Notes under the pieces: generated by a model
Database searches by the model: none
Told to the model about the DNA's origin: nothing
The model's input: the letters and a program-made list of their open reading frames with translations, nothing else
Shown: piece by piece, positions 7,274-15,291 of the stretch
Position numbering within the stretch: position 1 is the stretch's first letter
Layout of the letters: every line of letters begins with the position of its first letter
Translations under genes and position numbers: made by a program
NCBI GenBank assembly: GCA_030622545.1
Contig: JAUXGA010000013.1
Span: forward strand, 1 to 64,000
Length of the DNA stretch: 64,000 nucleotides
Reading direction: 5' to 3'
DNA from: a bacterium
GTDB taxonomy: Bacteria; Electryoneota; RPQS01; DYHQ01

Positions 7274-8806
7274 ATGCCGCTCCGTGTGCACCTTGCCGGT
7301 CATAATATCGATGTAAATGCTCTGGGCGAAATTCAAGAGATACTGAATTCCGTCCTGCGGGAAGCAGGCTCTGCCGAGCATTGGAGCGACGTTGAGTTGC
7401 GCCGTTTCATTGCCGAGCTTTACAGGGCTTCCGAAGAATCTATCTCCAAGCAAGCCCTGACGCCTGAAATACTGTCCGCAGCTTACGCTCGGATCAGTCG
7501 CGATCCAAAGTCCATTCCCGAACTTCGCCGAGCCGCTCGAGAAGGCATTTCACGCGCTCGTAAGAGCAATGAGATGATTATTTTCGGACTTGGCCACGCG
7601 TCGGTCTCGGAACATGCCGCTTTAAACTTTGACATCCTCGATCTCTCCCGTCTGGCCGCTGAAGAGCTTCAGTCGCACCGCCTACTTTCGTTCACTGAGA
7701 AATCTCAGCGATACATCACAGCTTCCGATGATTTCATTCTTCCTGAAGAGTTGAAGGAGACGAAATGGGAAACGCGGCTTCCGTCCGAGATTAAAGCTCG
7801 GTTTGAGAACTACCGCGAATTTTTCAAGATTCTGCTTGAAAAAATCGTCGCAGAAGAAGGTGAAGCTCCCGACAAAAAAACTCGCACGGAACAGGAAACC
7901 CGCGCGAAGGAAGACGCGCGCTATCTTCTACCGCTGGCAACGACGACGCAAATGGGCATGAGTTTGAACGCGCGCAGTCTTGAATATGTTCTGAGAGATT
8001 GCGCGGGACATGAATTGACAGAGATGCGACAGCTTGGAAAAAAACTTTGCGAAGTCGCACGCTCCCTCGCTCCTTCGCTTATCAAATACATTGAAGCACG
8101 CAGTTTTCCGAGACAAAACCGCTCTCACATTGCGCAAGATTATCCCGAGCACGTACGCTCGGAACCTGCACAAATGATGACAGCTCCGCAGGTGAGCTTT
8201 ATCAACGCAACGGAGCAGGGCGAGCAGGTTGTCGCTGACGCCATCGCGTTTCACACGGGCGCTCAGTTGGAAGCGAAAGATGTATCTCCACCGTTCTGGC
8301 GGGAAGTATTTCGAGGGATGACAGAACACGATGCAGCTCCGCGAGAATTCGAGCTAGCAACCTTGCAGTTTCAGGTAAAGGTGTCCGCGTGCTGCTATGG
8401 TCAACTCAAGCGGCATCGAATGGCGACGCTTCTGCCTGCTCCTTATCATCCTGATGATGGATTCATGCTTCCTCCCTCTTTCGCTGAGGCTGGTCTTGCC
8501 GAAAAATTTGAACAAGCGGCGCGGCAAGCTGCCAACGCCAGTCGAGACCTTGCCAAGGAAGTTCCGACAATCGCGCCGTATCTTCTGACAAATGCGCATA
8601 TCCGTCGCATACAACTTCAGGTCAATGCCCGCGAACTTTATCATATCGCGCGGCTGCGGCAAGACAAACACGCTCAATGGGAAATCCGGCAAGTGGCTGA
8701 TTTGATGGTGGCTCACGCTCGCCGCCTGTGGCCGAACCTGATGGCTCTGGCGTGCGGGAAAGATACGTTTGAAGAGCGTTATAACCAGCTCTTTCGGAGC
8801 GAATAA
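7274..8806 (+). CDS. thyX: Tandem-domain ThyX-like protein (flavin-dependent thymidylate synthase family)
   Basis: A 510-residue protein, about twice the length of normal ThyX, built from two ThyX-like halves. In half 1 a motif-like segment lies at 133-147 (QSHRLLSFTEKSQRY, compared with the family RHR-x7-S), followed by LNARSLEYVLR. In half 2, RHR lies at 380-382 (LKRHRMATLLPAPYH), followed by VNARELYHIARL and DKHAQWEIRQVA, a classic ThyX ending. Neither half has a complete motif, so the active site may be shared or partly lost. ThyX converts dUMP to dTMP using FAD and methylene-tetrahydrofolate. No ThyA is present in the window. It is co-transcribed with nfi and ends before a bidirectional terminator. 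Confidence 0.85.
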   Translation: MPLRVHLAGHNIDVNALGEIQEILNSVLREAGSAEHWSDVELRRFIAELYRASEESISKQALTPEILSAAYARISRDPKSIPELRRAAREGISRARKSNEMIIFGLGHASVSEHAALNFDILDLSRLAAEELQSHRLLSFTEKSQRYITASDDFILPEELKETKWETRLPSEIKARFENYREFFKILLEKIVAEEGEAPDKKTRTEQETRAKEDARYLLPLATTTQMGMSLNARSLEYVLRDCAGHELTEMRQLGKKLCEVARSLAPSLIKYIEARSFPRQNRSHIAQDYPEHVRSEPAQMMTAPQVSFINATEQGEQVVADAIAFHTGAQLEAKDVSPPFWREVFRGMTEHDAAPREFELATLQFQVKVSACCYGQLKRHRMATLLPAPYHPDDGFMLPPSFAEAGLAEKFEQAARQAANASRDLAKEVPTIAPYLLTNAHIRRIQLQVNARELYHIARLRQDKHAQWEIRQVADLMVAHARRLWPNLMALACGKDTFEERYNQLFRSE

Positions 8807-8807
8807 C

Positions 8808-8841
8808 ATTCCGGGCAGATCAGGGGATTTGCCTCGGCGAG
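8808..8841 (+). repeat. Possible deleted remnant of the 73-bp repeat
   Basis: ATTCCGGGC followed 16 bases later by CCTCGGCGAG resembles the left and right tips of the 73-bp family (copy D ends CTCGGCGAG) with the interior removed. It is short, so chance cannot be excluded. Confidence 0.25.
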
Positions 8842-8862
8842 GATACGCGACGTTATTAATGA

Positions 8863-8890
8863 AAAACCCACCGAAAAGGTGGGTTTTCTA
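8863..8890. terminator. Bidirectional terminator between thyX and the barrel gene
   Basis: AAAACCCACC pairs perfectly with GGTGGGTTTT around a five-base loop, with A and T tracts on both sides. It serves the convergent thyX (+) and poly-gamma-glutamate operon (-). Confidence 0.9.
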
Positions 8891-8910
8891 TTGGACAACA
8901 TTAATAAATG

Positions 8911-10014
8911 TTATGGGAGTTCGTACTCAAAAGCGATATACGCTTCTCGAACGCGGAAGTCTTTTATCTCTTCCACTCTCGCCACATCGCTCGTGGTTGT
9001 TCTCTCCTCGTAGCCAGCGCCAAGCGTGATGTTGACAGTCGGTGTCACAGCAGCGGTGATGGACGGCGTGATTTTCCAACGAACGTCGAGGCGGCCTCGA
9101 TGGAAAGGATCGTTTTCGAGAGAGTTATCGGTCGTGTAGATGCGCCGGCGAAGTTGCGCGTTGATGTTACCGCGAATCGGGATAGAAAAAAGATGGGTGA
9201 GATGTCCTGTTCCCCGGATGAAAAATTCATCCTCATCGAAAGTGGCGTCTCCGTATTCCGTATCAGAACCAAGCGGATCCAAAGAATTCCAATTCGCTCC
9301 ATCTGTGCTACTGTGCCCAATATTATCGGAGTGATTCCGCAGATACATCAGCGAGAAGTTAAAGGGCTTCAAACCATTATAATCCCCTCCCAACCCCACG
9401 GAAATCATTTCACCGTCATATTCGGTGAACTTCGTGTTATAATATAAGGTCTCAAACTCCGCTTGGAATTTTATCCACAGTGGTTTCCAGAACCGGAAAC
9501 GAGGCGCGATGCGGTATTGCCAATTTTGGAAACGCGCCGCATGAAAGGCTCCAGTATCCCGGTCGTAGTGGTTGCGAAGATAATAGGACGGAATGGTGAA
9601 GGCACGAAAATTTACCAACCACCAGCGCTTAAGAGACATCGGTCGAAAATAAAGATTGAGCGTGTGGGTTTGATAATTCAGGAAGGGGTTGTTTGCGAAC
9701 TCCGCCATCTTAAAAGAATAAACCGCAATCAACCGATGTCTTTGAGGAAGCCGCAGTCTCAATGTCGGCTTCAGAACAAGCTCGTTCTTCCAGTCATCAT
9801 ACGCCTTCAGAGGTGTCTCGAAAGGTTGAGGACTGTTCTGGAAACGATCTATGTCGGCTTCGGAGAGCCGAATCGCGTTATCCACGTAACGCCCGCCGAA
9901 TTGAAGGGATAACGAGACATCTGATAGAAACGATTTTCTCGCCGTTGCCTGAGTCGGCAACGCAAAACTCCCGAGTAAAACCGTTAGAAGAATTCCTCGA
10001 ATCAGCCGTGTCAT
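8911..10014 (-). CDS. Predicted outer-membrane beta-barrel in the PGA operon
   Basis: A 367-residue protein with a signal peptide (about 1-25, ending in TQATA). It then has many alternating amphipathic strands rich in Tyr, Trp and Phe, for example WWLVNFRAF, NFSLMYLRN and VREAYIAFEYELP. The end on an aromatic/aliphatic strand is typical of barrels inserted by the Bam complex. I cannot place it in a named family. It overlaps the previous gene by four bases and is the last gene of the pgsB-pgsC-pgsW operon. From position I infer a role in moving or anchoring poly-gamma-glutamate at the outer membrane. A general porin-like role is possible. Confidence 0.75.
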   Translation of the reverse strand: MTRLIRGILLTVLLGSFALPTQATARKSFLSDVSLSLQFGGRYVDNAIRLSEADIDRFQNSPQPFETPLKAYDDWKNELVLKPTLRLRLPQRHRLIAVYSFKMAEFANNPFLNYQTHTLNLYFRPMSLKRWWLVNFRAFTIPSYYLRNHYDRDTGAFHAARFQNWQYRIAPRFRFWKPLWIKFQAEFETLYYNTKFTEYDGEMISVGLGGDYNGLKPFNFSLMYLRNHSDNIGHSSTDGANWNSLDPLGSDTEYGDATFDEDEFFIRGTGHLTHLFSIPIRGNINAQLRRRIYTTDNSLENDPFHRGRLDVRWKITPSITAAVTPTVNITLGAGYEERTTTSDVARVEEIKDFRVREAYIAFEYELP

Positions 10015-10925
10015 GGCTCACCAGCGAGATCTTTTTTCGGCAACAGGAATTTAATCAGAATGGTTCGGTGATTTTCGGGAAGCACAAACTGATACGCGTG
10101 TTCTCCCGCAGGAATATCCAACAACAATTTCTCCGCCTTGCTGGGGACAAGGCCTAACGGTTCTCTATATCGACAAACATCCGATTTCTTGGAACTCAAT
10201 GAATACGTACTCTTGATGGAATCATCCTCGAAGACCTGCAAGCGGAAGTTTTGCTGACCTCGCATAGTCGAATTATATTCGAGTCGTGCTAAAATTTTTA
10301 AGGAAGCCGGTCCGATGAGAGTCAAGTTTACCGAATTGTCCTTCAGCAGGCGATAATAGGTCGTAATCTCCTCACCCACGATAAGCTCTACAGATTCACT
10401 TGAATCCTGAGGAGTTATCGCCACCGTTTTTATGGGAGCGCCCATATCGCCTTTGCGCAGATGAAAACGTAAAAACGCGCGACGCGACGATTTTTTAGGG
10501 AGTCGGAAAACATAAGTATGAGTACCCGCCGGTATCTCAAAAATACGTTCCTTACTGTTTGAAATCTTTTCAGAATCATTCTGTTTCAGGTGGACATGAG
10601 TGGCAACGTCATCACGCTGAGAATATTTAATCCACTCGCCGTCATCTCGGCGAAGCATATAGGAATAGCGCTGTTCATCTTTTGATGATGGAATTCGTAC
10701 TCGCGAAATCACTCTTAATTTCGTCGGCCCGGAAAGGTGCAGTTCAATTTCAGAGTCCTTGCGAAGCTCAAAATATGTGCGATTCTTTTCTGAAATCCGC
10801 AAGGTGACTTTTTTGTTATACTTCTGTGGAGTTATTCGCGTCCATTGAGTTTTCGCCCACAAACTCATCGTCATGCCTGCCACGAGACAGAGGACGAGCG
10901 CTTCTCGGATTCGATATCTTTTCAT
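10011..10925 (-). CDS. Periplasmic protein with two homologous domains, PGA operon
   Basis: A 304-residue exported protein with a signal peptide ending near residue 24 (SLWA-KTQ). It contains an internal duplication: residues 51-157 and 190-297 align end to end. Matching pieces are YFELRKDSEIELHLSGPTKL with YYRLLKDNSVNLTLIGPASL, and IPAGTHTYVFRLP with IPAGEHAYQFVLP. Each unit looks like a beta-sandwich of roughly 105 residues. I recognise no family. It sits between pgsW and the outer-membrane barrel and overlaps the barrel start (ATGA). A periplasmic adaptor or polymer-binding role is plausible but unproven. Confidence 0.75.
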   Translation of the reverse strand: MKRYRIREALVLCLVAGMTMSLWAKTQWTRITPQKYNKKVTLRISEKNRTYFELRKDSEIELHLSGPTKLRVISRVRIPSSKDEQRYSYMLRRDDGEWIKYSQRDDVATHVHLKQNDSEKISNSKERIFEIPAGTHTYVFRLPKKSSRRAFLRFHLRKGDMGAPIKTVAITPQDSSESVELIVGEEITTYYRLLKDNSVNLTLIGPASLKILARLEYNSTMRGQQNFRLQVFEDDSIKSTYSLSSKKSDVCRYREPLGLVPSKAEKLLLDIPAGEHAYQFVLPENHRTILIKFLLPKKDLAGEP

Positions 10926-10940
10926 GATTCTGTTCTCACA

Positions 10941-12056
10941 TTACATCAACGTATCCGGGTCAACCCCTTCTTCTTTCAGACGGAATAAACGCGCATCCAG
11001 TTTAACTAAAACTATCAACAGGAGAAAGATTACGACTGTCGCCATGCCTGCCAAACGCAAATCATAACGTTCCTCTTCGAAAACGGCACCCGTTCCCGTC
11101 ACCGGCAGCGGCACTCGCGCCGGACCCAAGCCATATTGTCGAGCCACATTCGTGATATTTGATAGATGAATAATGTGAACTCCTCGCTGAGCAAAGTGAT
11201 GAATCACACCTCGCGCCGGATAATTCCGAAGCGGGAGATGCCGATGGTATCCGCTGGAAATGAGTTGTCCATTCTCCGCGTGTCCCAGACTTGCGAGACC
11301 TCCGCCAATATTCACATACGCTTTAATCGGTTCCCCGCCAGCCGCTTGCTCATATATCTCAATACGTTTTTGAATGGACGCTGCCAGACTTTTTTCAATC
11401 AGAGGAATAGCATTTCGCTCTGCGGCGAGTCGCATCATACCCTTTCCGATATTGGAAAGACTCCTCGCGCGGTCTTCCCCGCCGCCCAGCGAAGCCGCCA
11501 ACGAATGGAAATGAATCAGCCCTTCGCGCTCGATAACAGCTTCCATGTCGAGCCACGTGAAATCCGGATCGTTTGCTCCCCACCAGGAACTCCCGATAGA
11601 CGTGATAATCAGAGGCCGCAAACCCAGCACCTCTGTCGCTGCATAGACCGCCAGATTGACTCCCGGGTTGGAACCCGTGCAGCCTATGGCGACCACATCT
11701 CCTGACTTGAGACCCGCTTGCCTAAAAAGATCGATTGTGACGGCGGCGAAATTTGGATTTGCTCCCATAACCTTCGCTTCAAAAACACCATAGTCAGTCG
11801 TAATCTGAGAGAATTGCTGTCCAATAATCGCCGCAAAACGCGGATCCTCATATTCATGTAAAAAAACGCCCTTTTCGAGCTGCTCCTGTTGAAAAGCCTT
11901 CAAACCTTCCACGGCAAGTTCCGTGGCCTGAATCTTTTCGTTATACCAAGGCTGTCTGCTAAGAACTCGGAAAAAATCTACGACTTGGAAAAGACCAAAA
12001 CTAACAACGGCTAGAAAGAGCAGCGTCCAGATGGAACGCATTGATGGTCTAAACAT
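10941..12056 (-). CDS. pgsW: Poly-gamma-glutamate system protein PgsW
   Basis: A 371-residue protein with one membrane segment near the N-terminus (about 9-26) and another near the C-terminus (about 337-355). The large domain between them probably lies outside the cytoplasm. Blocks such as VVAIGCTGSNPGVNLAVYAA, IGSSWWGANDPDFTWLDME and AYVNIGGGLASLGH fit the PgsW family, found next to pgsB and pgsC in Gram-negative poly-gamma-glutamate loci. Its biochemical role is not established. It overlaps pgsC by eight bases. No CapA/PgsA gene is present in the operon, so PgsW may take that place. Confidence 0.82.
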   Translation of the reverse strand: MFRPSMRSIWTLLFLAVVSFGLFQVVDFFRVLSRQPWYNEKIQATELAVEGLKAFQQEQLEKGVFLHEYEDPRFAAIIGQQFSQITTDYGVFEAKVMGANPNFAAVTIDLFRQAGLKSGDVVAIGCTGSNPGVNLAVYAATEVLGLRPLIITSIGSSWWGANDPDFTWLDMEAVIEREGLIHFHSLAASLGGGEDRARSLSNIGKGMMRLAAERNAIPLIEKSLAASIQKRIEIYEQAAGGEPIKAYVNIGGGLASLGHAENGQLISSGYHRHLPLRNYPARGVIHHFAQRGVHIIHLSNITNVARQYGLGPARVPLPVTGTGAVFEEERYDLRLAGMATVVIFLLLIVLVKLDARLFRLKEEGVDPDTLM

Positions 12057-12504
12057 TGGCGAATATCCTTCCTCCGGTCAGCAGAATCACCAGCAACCGA
12101 ACAAAAGAAGCCGCAATCAGCATCGCCGCGAGAGTTTTCACAACTCCCTGCCGTTCAAACCAATTCGCAATCAGCCCCGGAATAATAAATCCGATAGCCT
12201 GCAGCCGGACATCCATGGAAAACATCTCATAAAAGATAAATTGCCGACTGATGTAACCGAAAACGAAACCTAATAAAATCGCAAGCACCAGACGGCGTCG
12301 GCCATAAATAAAGATGAAGCGAGACAGGAGCCGGATGGTCAGAAATGTCACAAAGCTGACGGCAAATGTTCCCAGAAGCCTCAAAGGTTCATGGAGATGC
12401 AGGGCGATGTAGCCGGGCACCACGATACCGCCAGCCGCCGCTCCGAAAACCTCATTAAAAACCAGACTGAATACGACTCCAAGACCGATCGAAAGTTCTA
12501 TCAT
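12049..12504 (-). CDS. pgsC: Poly-gamma-glutamate biosynthesis protein PgsC/CapC
   Basis: A 151-residue integral membrane protein with about four segments. The start IELSIGLGVVFSLVFNE and the segment AAGGIVVPGYIALHLHEP are characteristic of CapC. It forms the synthase with PgsB at the inner membrane and is thought to help polymer export. It overlaps pgsB by four bases (ATGA) and pgsW by eight bases, so all three are translationally coupled. Confidence 0.9.
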   Translation of the reverse strand: MIELSIGLGVVFSLVFNEVFGAAAGGIVVPGYIALHLHEPLRLLGTFAVSFVTFLTIRLLSRFIFIYGRRRLVLAILLGFVFGYISRQFIFYEMFSMDVRLQAIGFIIPGLIANWFERQGVVKTLAAMLIAASFVRLLVILLTGGRIFANV

Positions 12505-13700
12505 GTAATTTCCTTTGCGTCCTCCAAAATATCCGTTCGCCGTTCACGAAAATATTGCACGATATTTAAGCCCCCCGCGCCAACGTTGCCGATACTGAAA
12601 AGGGTTCCCTTGGACGCGACACGCTCAAGGACTTCATGATAAATGTGTTCCGGTGTCGCGTGAGCCAAGTTCAATGCTTTTTTCTGGTCCAATCCATAGC
12701 GCGGCAACGCCGCGAAAACGCTGGCGGTTTTTTCTCCGGTTAAGAAAAGATAGTGATGTTCGTCCGCCATATCCTGTCCAATCATCTCCAAGAGCTGCAG
12801 CGCTCTATCGTAGCGGTCGGCGCGAGTATGAAGCAACACCGTCACAACGCCTAAATCTTTGATATGGTTTTTCGTCTTCTCCCAGATAGCGATAGTTGAT
12901 TCCGGATCATTGGCCGCCATCGCATGAACAAAATGAATAATGCGACTATCCTGAACAACCTGAAAGACTCTCAGCGCTCCCACATCGGGATGGCTACGGT
13001 ACATACCTTCAAGAGCCACCGCACGAGGGACGCCGAGTTTGTCGCAAGTCGCCAGAGCTAACGATACATTATCCGCATGCTCGATATGATCGAAACCTCT
13101 CATTTCTTCAGCGGTGACTTTTGATGGGTCAATTTTATGTAATTGGCATCCAATTTTACGCGCTTGTCTTTGCATCAGCCAATACATTTTCCGTTCACTG
13201 GTATAACTCACGCCCCCTCGCGGGAGCGTGTTGCAAATCGAACGGGTAATATTCTCAATCGTCGGACCCATTTCCCGGACATGGTCGAGACGCGTATTCG
13301 TAATCAAGCCAATCGTTGAGTGAAGAAATCGGTTTTCGCTAATCCATTGATACTCCGGCTGCACGGCCATGCACTCCATCACAACGGCTTCAGGTTTCCG
13401 GCGAGCCATATACCGGATGACTTTGATTTGCTCGATAATATTCGCATTATGGGGTCGGACAACCGAGACTTCCAACCCCTTTTCGTCGATAATACGCGGG
13501 AGTGTCCCAGTAGTCTTCGCCATCGTTTTAATGCCGCCGGCTCGTAAGCCTGCCGCGACAAGGCGGGTCACAGATGATTTTCCTCGCGTGCCGTTGACAT
13601 GGATTCTAATCGGAATGGAATAGACCCATCGCTGATGAGCGCGGAACTCCAATATCCAATAAACAATTAAAGAAACAAGGACTAAAATAAGAAAAAACAT
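12501..13700 (-). CDS. pgsB: Poly-gamma-glutamate synthase PgsB/CapB
   Basis: A 399-residue ATP-dependent amide ligase of the Mur ligase superfamily that polymerises glutamate through the gamma-carboxyl. An N-terminal membrane anchor lies at about 2-18. The P-loop NGTRGKS is at 36-42, followed by KTTGTLPRII and the CapB-type block VVRPHNANIIEQ. VMECMAVQPEYQWISE and TNTRLDHVREMGPT also fit CapB. FolC and MurC were considered, but the anchor and the partner genes pgsC and pgsW decide for PgsB. It is the first gene of a five-gene operon with its own promoter (13730-13758). Confidence 0.93.
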   Translation of the reverse strand: MFFLILVLVSLIVYWILEFRAHQRWVYSIPIRIHVNGTRGKSSVTRLVAAGLRAGGIKTMAKTTGTLPRIIDEKGLEVSVVRPHNANIIEQIKVIRYMARRKPEAVVMECMAVQPEYQWISENRFLHSTIGLITNTRLDHVREMGPTIENITRSICNTLPRGGVSYTSERKMYWLMQRQARKIGCQLHKIDPSKVTAEEMRGFDHIEHADNVSLALATCDKLGVPRAVALEGMYRSHPDVGALRVFQVVQDSRIIHFVHAMAANDPESTIAIWEKTKNHIKDLGVVTVLLHTRADRYDRALQLLEMIGQDMADEHHYLFLTGEKTASVFAALPRYGLDQKKALNLAHATPEHIYHEVLERVASKGTLFSIGNVGAGGLNIVQYFRERRTDILEDAKEIT

Positions 13701-13729
13701 AATCGTTCTTGGAGTTATTTCAATCGTTA

Positions 13730-13758
13730 AAGATAAGAATATTTCTTGCCAAAGTCAA
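13730..13758 (-). promoter_or_regulatory. Promoter of the poly-gamma-glutamate operon
   Basis: Minus strand: -35 TTGACT (13753-13758), a 17-bp spacer and -10 TATCTT (13730-13735). It gives a start near 13723 and a leader of about 23 nt before pgsB. No strong ribosome site is visible before the pgsB ATG. Confidence 0.65.
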
Positions 13759-13823
13759 TGAATTTCACACCATACGAATCGTTTCTGCGTGCGGGAAAAA
13801 TTCAAGGAGAGGATAGGTACCAG

Positions 13824-13896
13824 ATTCCGGCCGGGTTACGTACGATAAGTTCGTCGTTTGGTGTAAAGGAAACAGTGTTGAACCCGGCTCGGCGGA
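13824..13896 (+). repeat. 73-bp structured repeat family, copy C
   Basis: The same ends as copy B and the same length. Relative to B, the inner stem is GTAC/GTGT instead of GCAC/GTGC. Two pairs have therefore become G-U/U-G wobbles on the plus strand while the stem is kept. The small hairpin is CGT-TTG-GTG, again kept by wobbles. It lies between the pgs promoter and the end of the rodZ-like gene. Confidence 0.85.
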
Positions 13897-13937
13897 AACG
13901 GCCTGGATTCTCTAATGATATTCTTGGTAGATGCCAA

Positions 13938-14771
13938 TCACCAACGCTGCACGGTTACATCAAACGTATCACGACTGGCTGTTTCGGAGCTAATGGGCGG
14001 CACCGCTTTCCCCAAAAGAAAAAGCCCGGCTTGCATCGCGGGCTCTACGATTAGAAAAAGGCGTTTTTCAACCGAGATACGCAGTGTGTCAAACGGTTGA
14101 AGGCGGCGCCGATATTCCGTTTCATCACTCTGGCGGGCTCGCACAAGACAAGGGCCGGTTGCGATGAGATCGAATGTGTTTTTTCTCCGCGCCGTTTGTT
14201 CTGATTCCAGAGCGATAAACTCAATCGGCCCGTGAGAGACATTTCGTGCATGACGCAAGGCTTTATCAAAAGGCGCTTCGGCAATGGATTCTCTGGGAGA
14301 GCGTCGAGCGGAGAACAAGACCATTAGAAAAACCGCCATAAGTGCGATGAACAGAATCAGCGTTACGCGACGACTTGCCGCCAGCCATCCGAGCATGATT
14401 TTCGCTCGCGTCACGCCGACCGCCTCCGGCTTGGGAAGCAATTCTGCTGTGTCATCGAACATCGCGCCCCCATGCTCCGATTGACGTTCGCCAAGCTTCC
14501 GGAATCGGCGCAGTACATCATCGGCATTCAAACCAACGGCTTCAGCATAACCGTGGAGATACCGTTTCAGATAGGGAGCTTCAATCTCTCCCCAGCGACC
14601 GTTTTCCAGCGCTTCAAGTGTTTTCGAAGGACTGTGAATTTTCTCGGCGACCGCTTCGAGAGTCAATCTGGAAGAAACCCGCGCATCGCGCAAATCCCTA
14701 CAAAAACCGGCAATCTCCCCAGTTTTGTCGGAGGCAGTCTTCCAAGAGTTCCAGTGGAAGTCCGACGACAT
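13938..14771 (-). CDS. RodZ-like HTH/transmembrane protein
   Basis: A 277-residue protein with a cytoplasmic helix-turn-helix domain (about 22-90), including LTLEAVAEKIHSPSKTLEA and APYLKRYLHGYAEAVGL. One transmembrane helix lies at about 133-152 (VTLILFIALMAVFLMVLF), followed by an extracytoplasmic C-terminal domain of DUF4115 type (CLVRARQSDETEYRRRL, LFLIVEPAMQAGLFL). This is the RodZ layout, a cell-shape factor that couples MreB to the wall machinery. The start chosen is the ATG at 14771, which has AAGGGAG 8 bases upstream, so the gene overlaps maf by 74 bases. It is the last gene of the long envelope operon. Confidence 0.8.
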   Translation of the reverse strand: MSSDFHWNSWKTASDKTGEIAGFCRDLRDARVSSRLTLEAVAEKIHSPSKTLEALENGRWGEIEAPYLKRYLHGYAEAVGLNADDVLRRFRKLGERQSEHGGAMFDDTAELLPKPEAVGVTRAKIMLGWLAASRRVTLILFIALMAVFLMVLFSARRSPRESIAEAPFDKALRHARNVSHGPIEFIALESEQTARRKNTFDLIATGPCLVRARQSDETEYRRRLQPFDTLRISVEKRLFLIVEPAMQAGLFLLGKAVPPISSETASRDTFDVTVQRW

Positions 14772-15291
14772 TCGAAAAACTCCCTTCAATCTTCACAATA
14801 AGAGCGCTTCCCTTCCCCTGAATCGCGTACGCTCCCGCTTTTCCCATCCATTCCTTCGAGTTCAGATAGTCACGGATGTCCTTTTTCGACAACGTACGAA
14901 AGAACACGTCAGTTTCATCGCTAAGGGTGATTATTTTTCCCAACGGCTCTTCCGCCAGAGCGAAACTTGTTACCACTTGATGGCGCTGCCCTGAAAGTAG
15001 AGACAACATTCGAGCGGCGGCATCCGGTCCGATAGGTTTGCCGAGAACATGGTTTCCTATTTGAATAACAGTATCCGCAGCAAGGAAGAGACGGCGCTGA
15101 GTATCTTGGGGCTGACATGCTCGAAGTTTGCGAATCGCATTCTCTTCGGCGATATCGCGCGCATGACATCCGTTCCATCTCTCGGATATGTTCGAAACCG
15201 TGACATCAAAGGGAAATTTCAGGCGAGTCAGAAGCTTCAAGCGGCGGGGAGAAGCCGAGACTAACGTTAATCGAATCAAAGATGACTTCAC
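14698..15291 (-). CDS. maf: Maf-like nucleotide pyrophosphatase
   Basis: A 197-residue member of the Maf/HAM1 fold family, which hydrolyses non-canonical or excess NTPs (dTTP, UTP and modified bases) to monophosphates. Family blocks are LVSASPRRLKLL near the start, FLAADTVIQIG with the catalytic Asp, LGKPIGPDAAARML, and KEWMGKAGAYAIQGKGSALI. It starts with GTG, which overlaps the stop of the UbiA-like gene (GTGA). It overlaps the rodZ-like gene at its 3' end. Confidence 0.92.
   Translation of the reverse strand: MKSSLIRLTLVSASPRRLKLLTRLKFPFDVTVSNISERWNGCHARDIAEENAIRKLRACQPQDTQRRLFLAADTVIQIGNHVLGKPIGPDAAARMLSLLSGQRHQVVTSFALAEEPLGKIITLSDETDVFFRTLSKKDIRDYLNSKEWMGKAGAYAIQGKGSALIVKIEGSFSNVVGLPLELLEDCLRQNWGDCRFL

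Noticed and set aside
12501-13700. Reading pgsB as folC or murC
   Set aside because: It has an N-terminal membrane anchor, CapB-type blocks, and pgsC/pgsW as overlapping neighbours.
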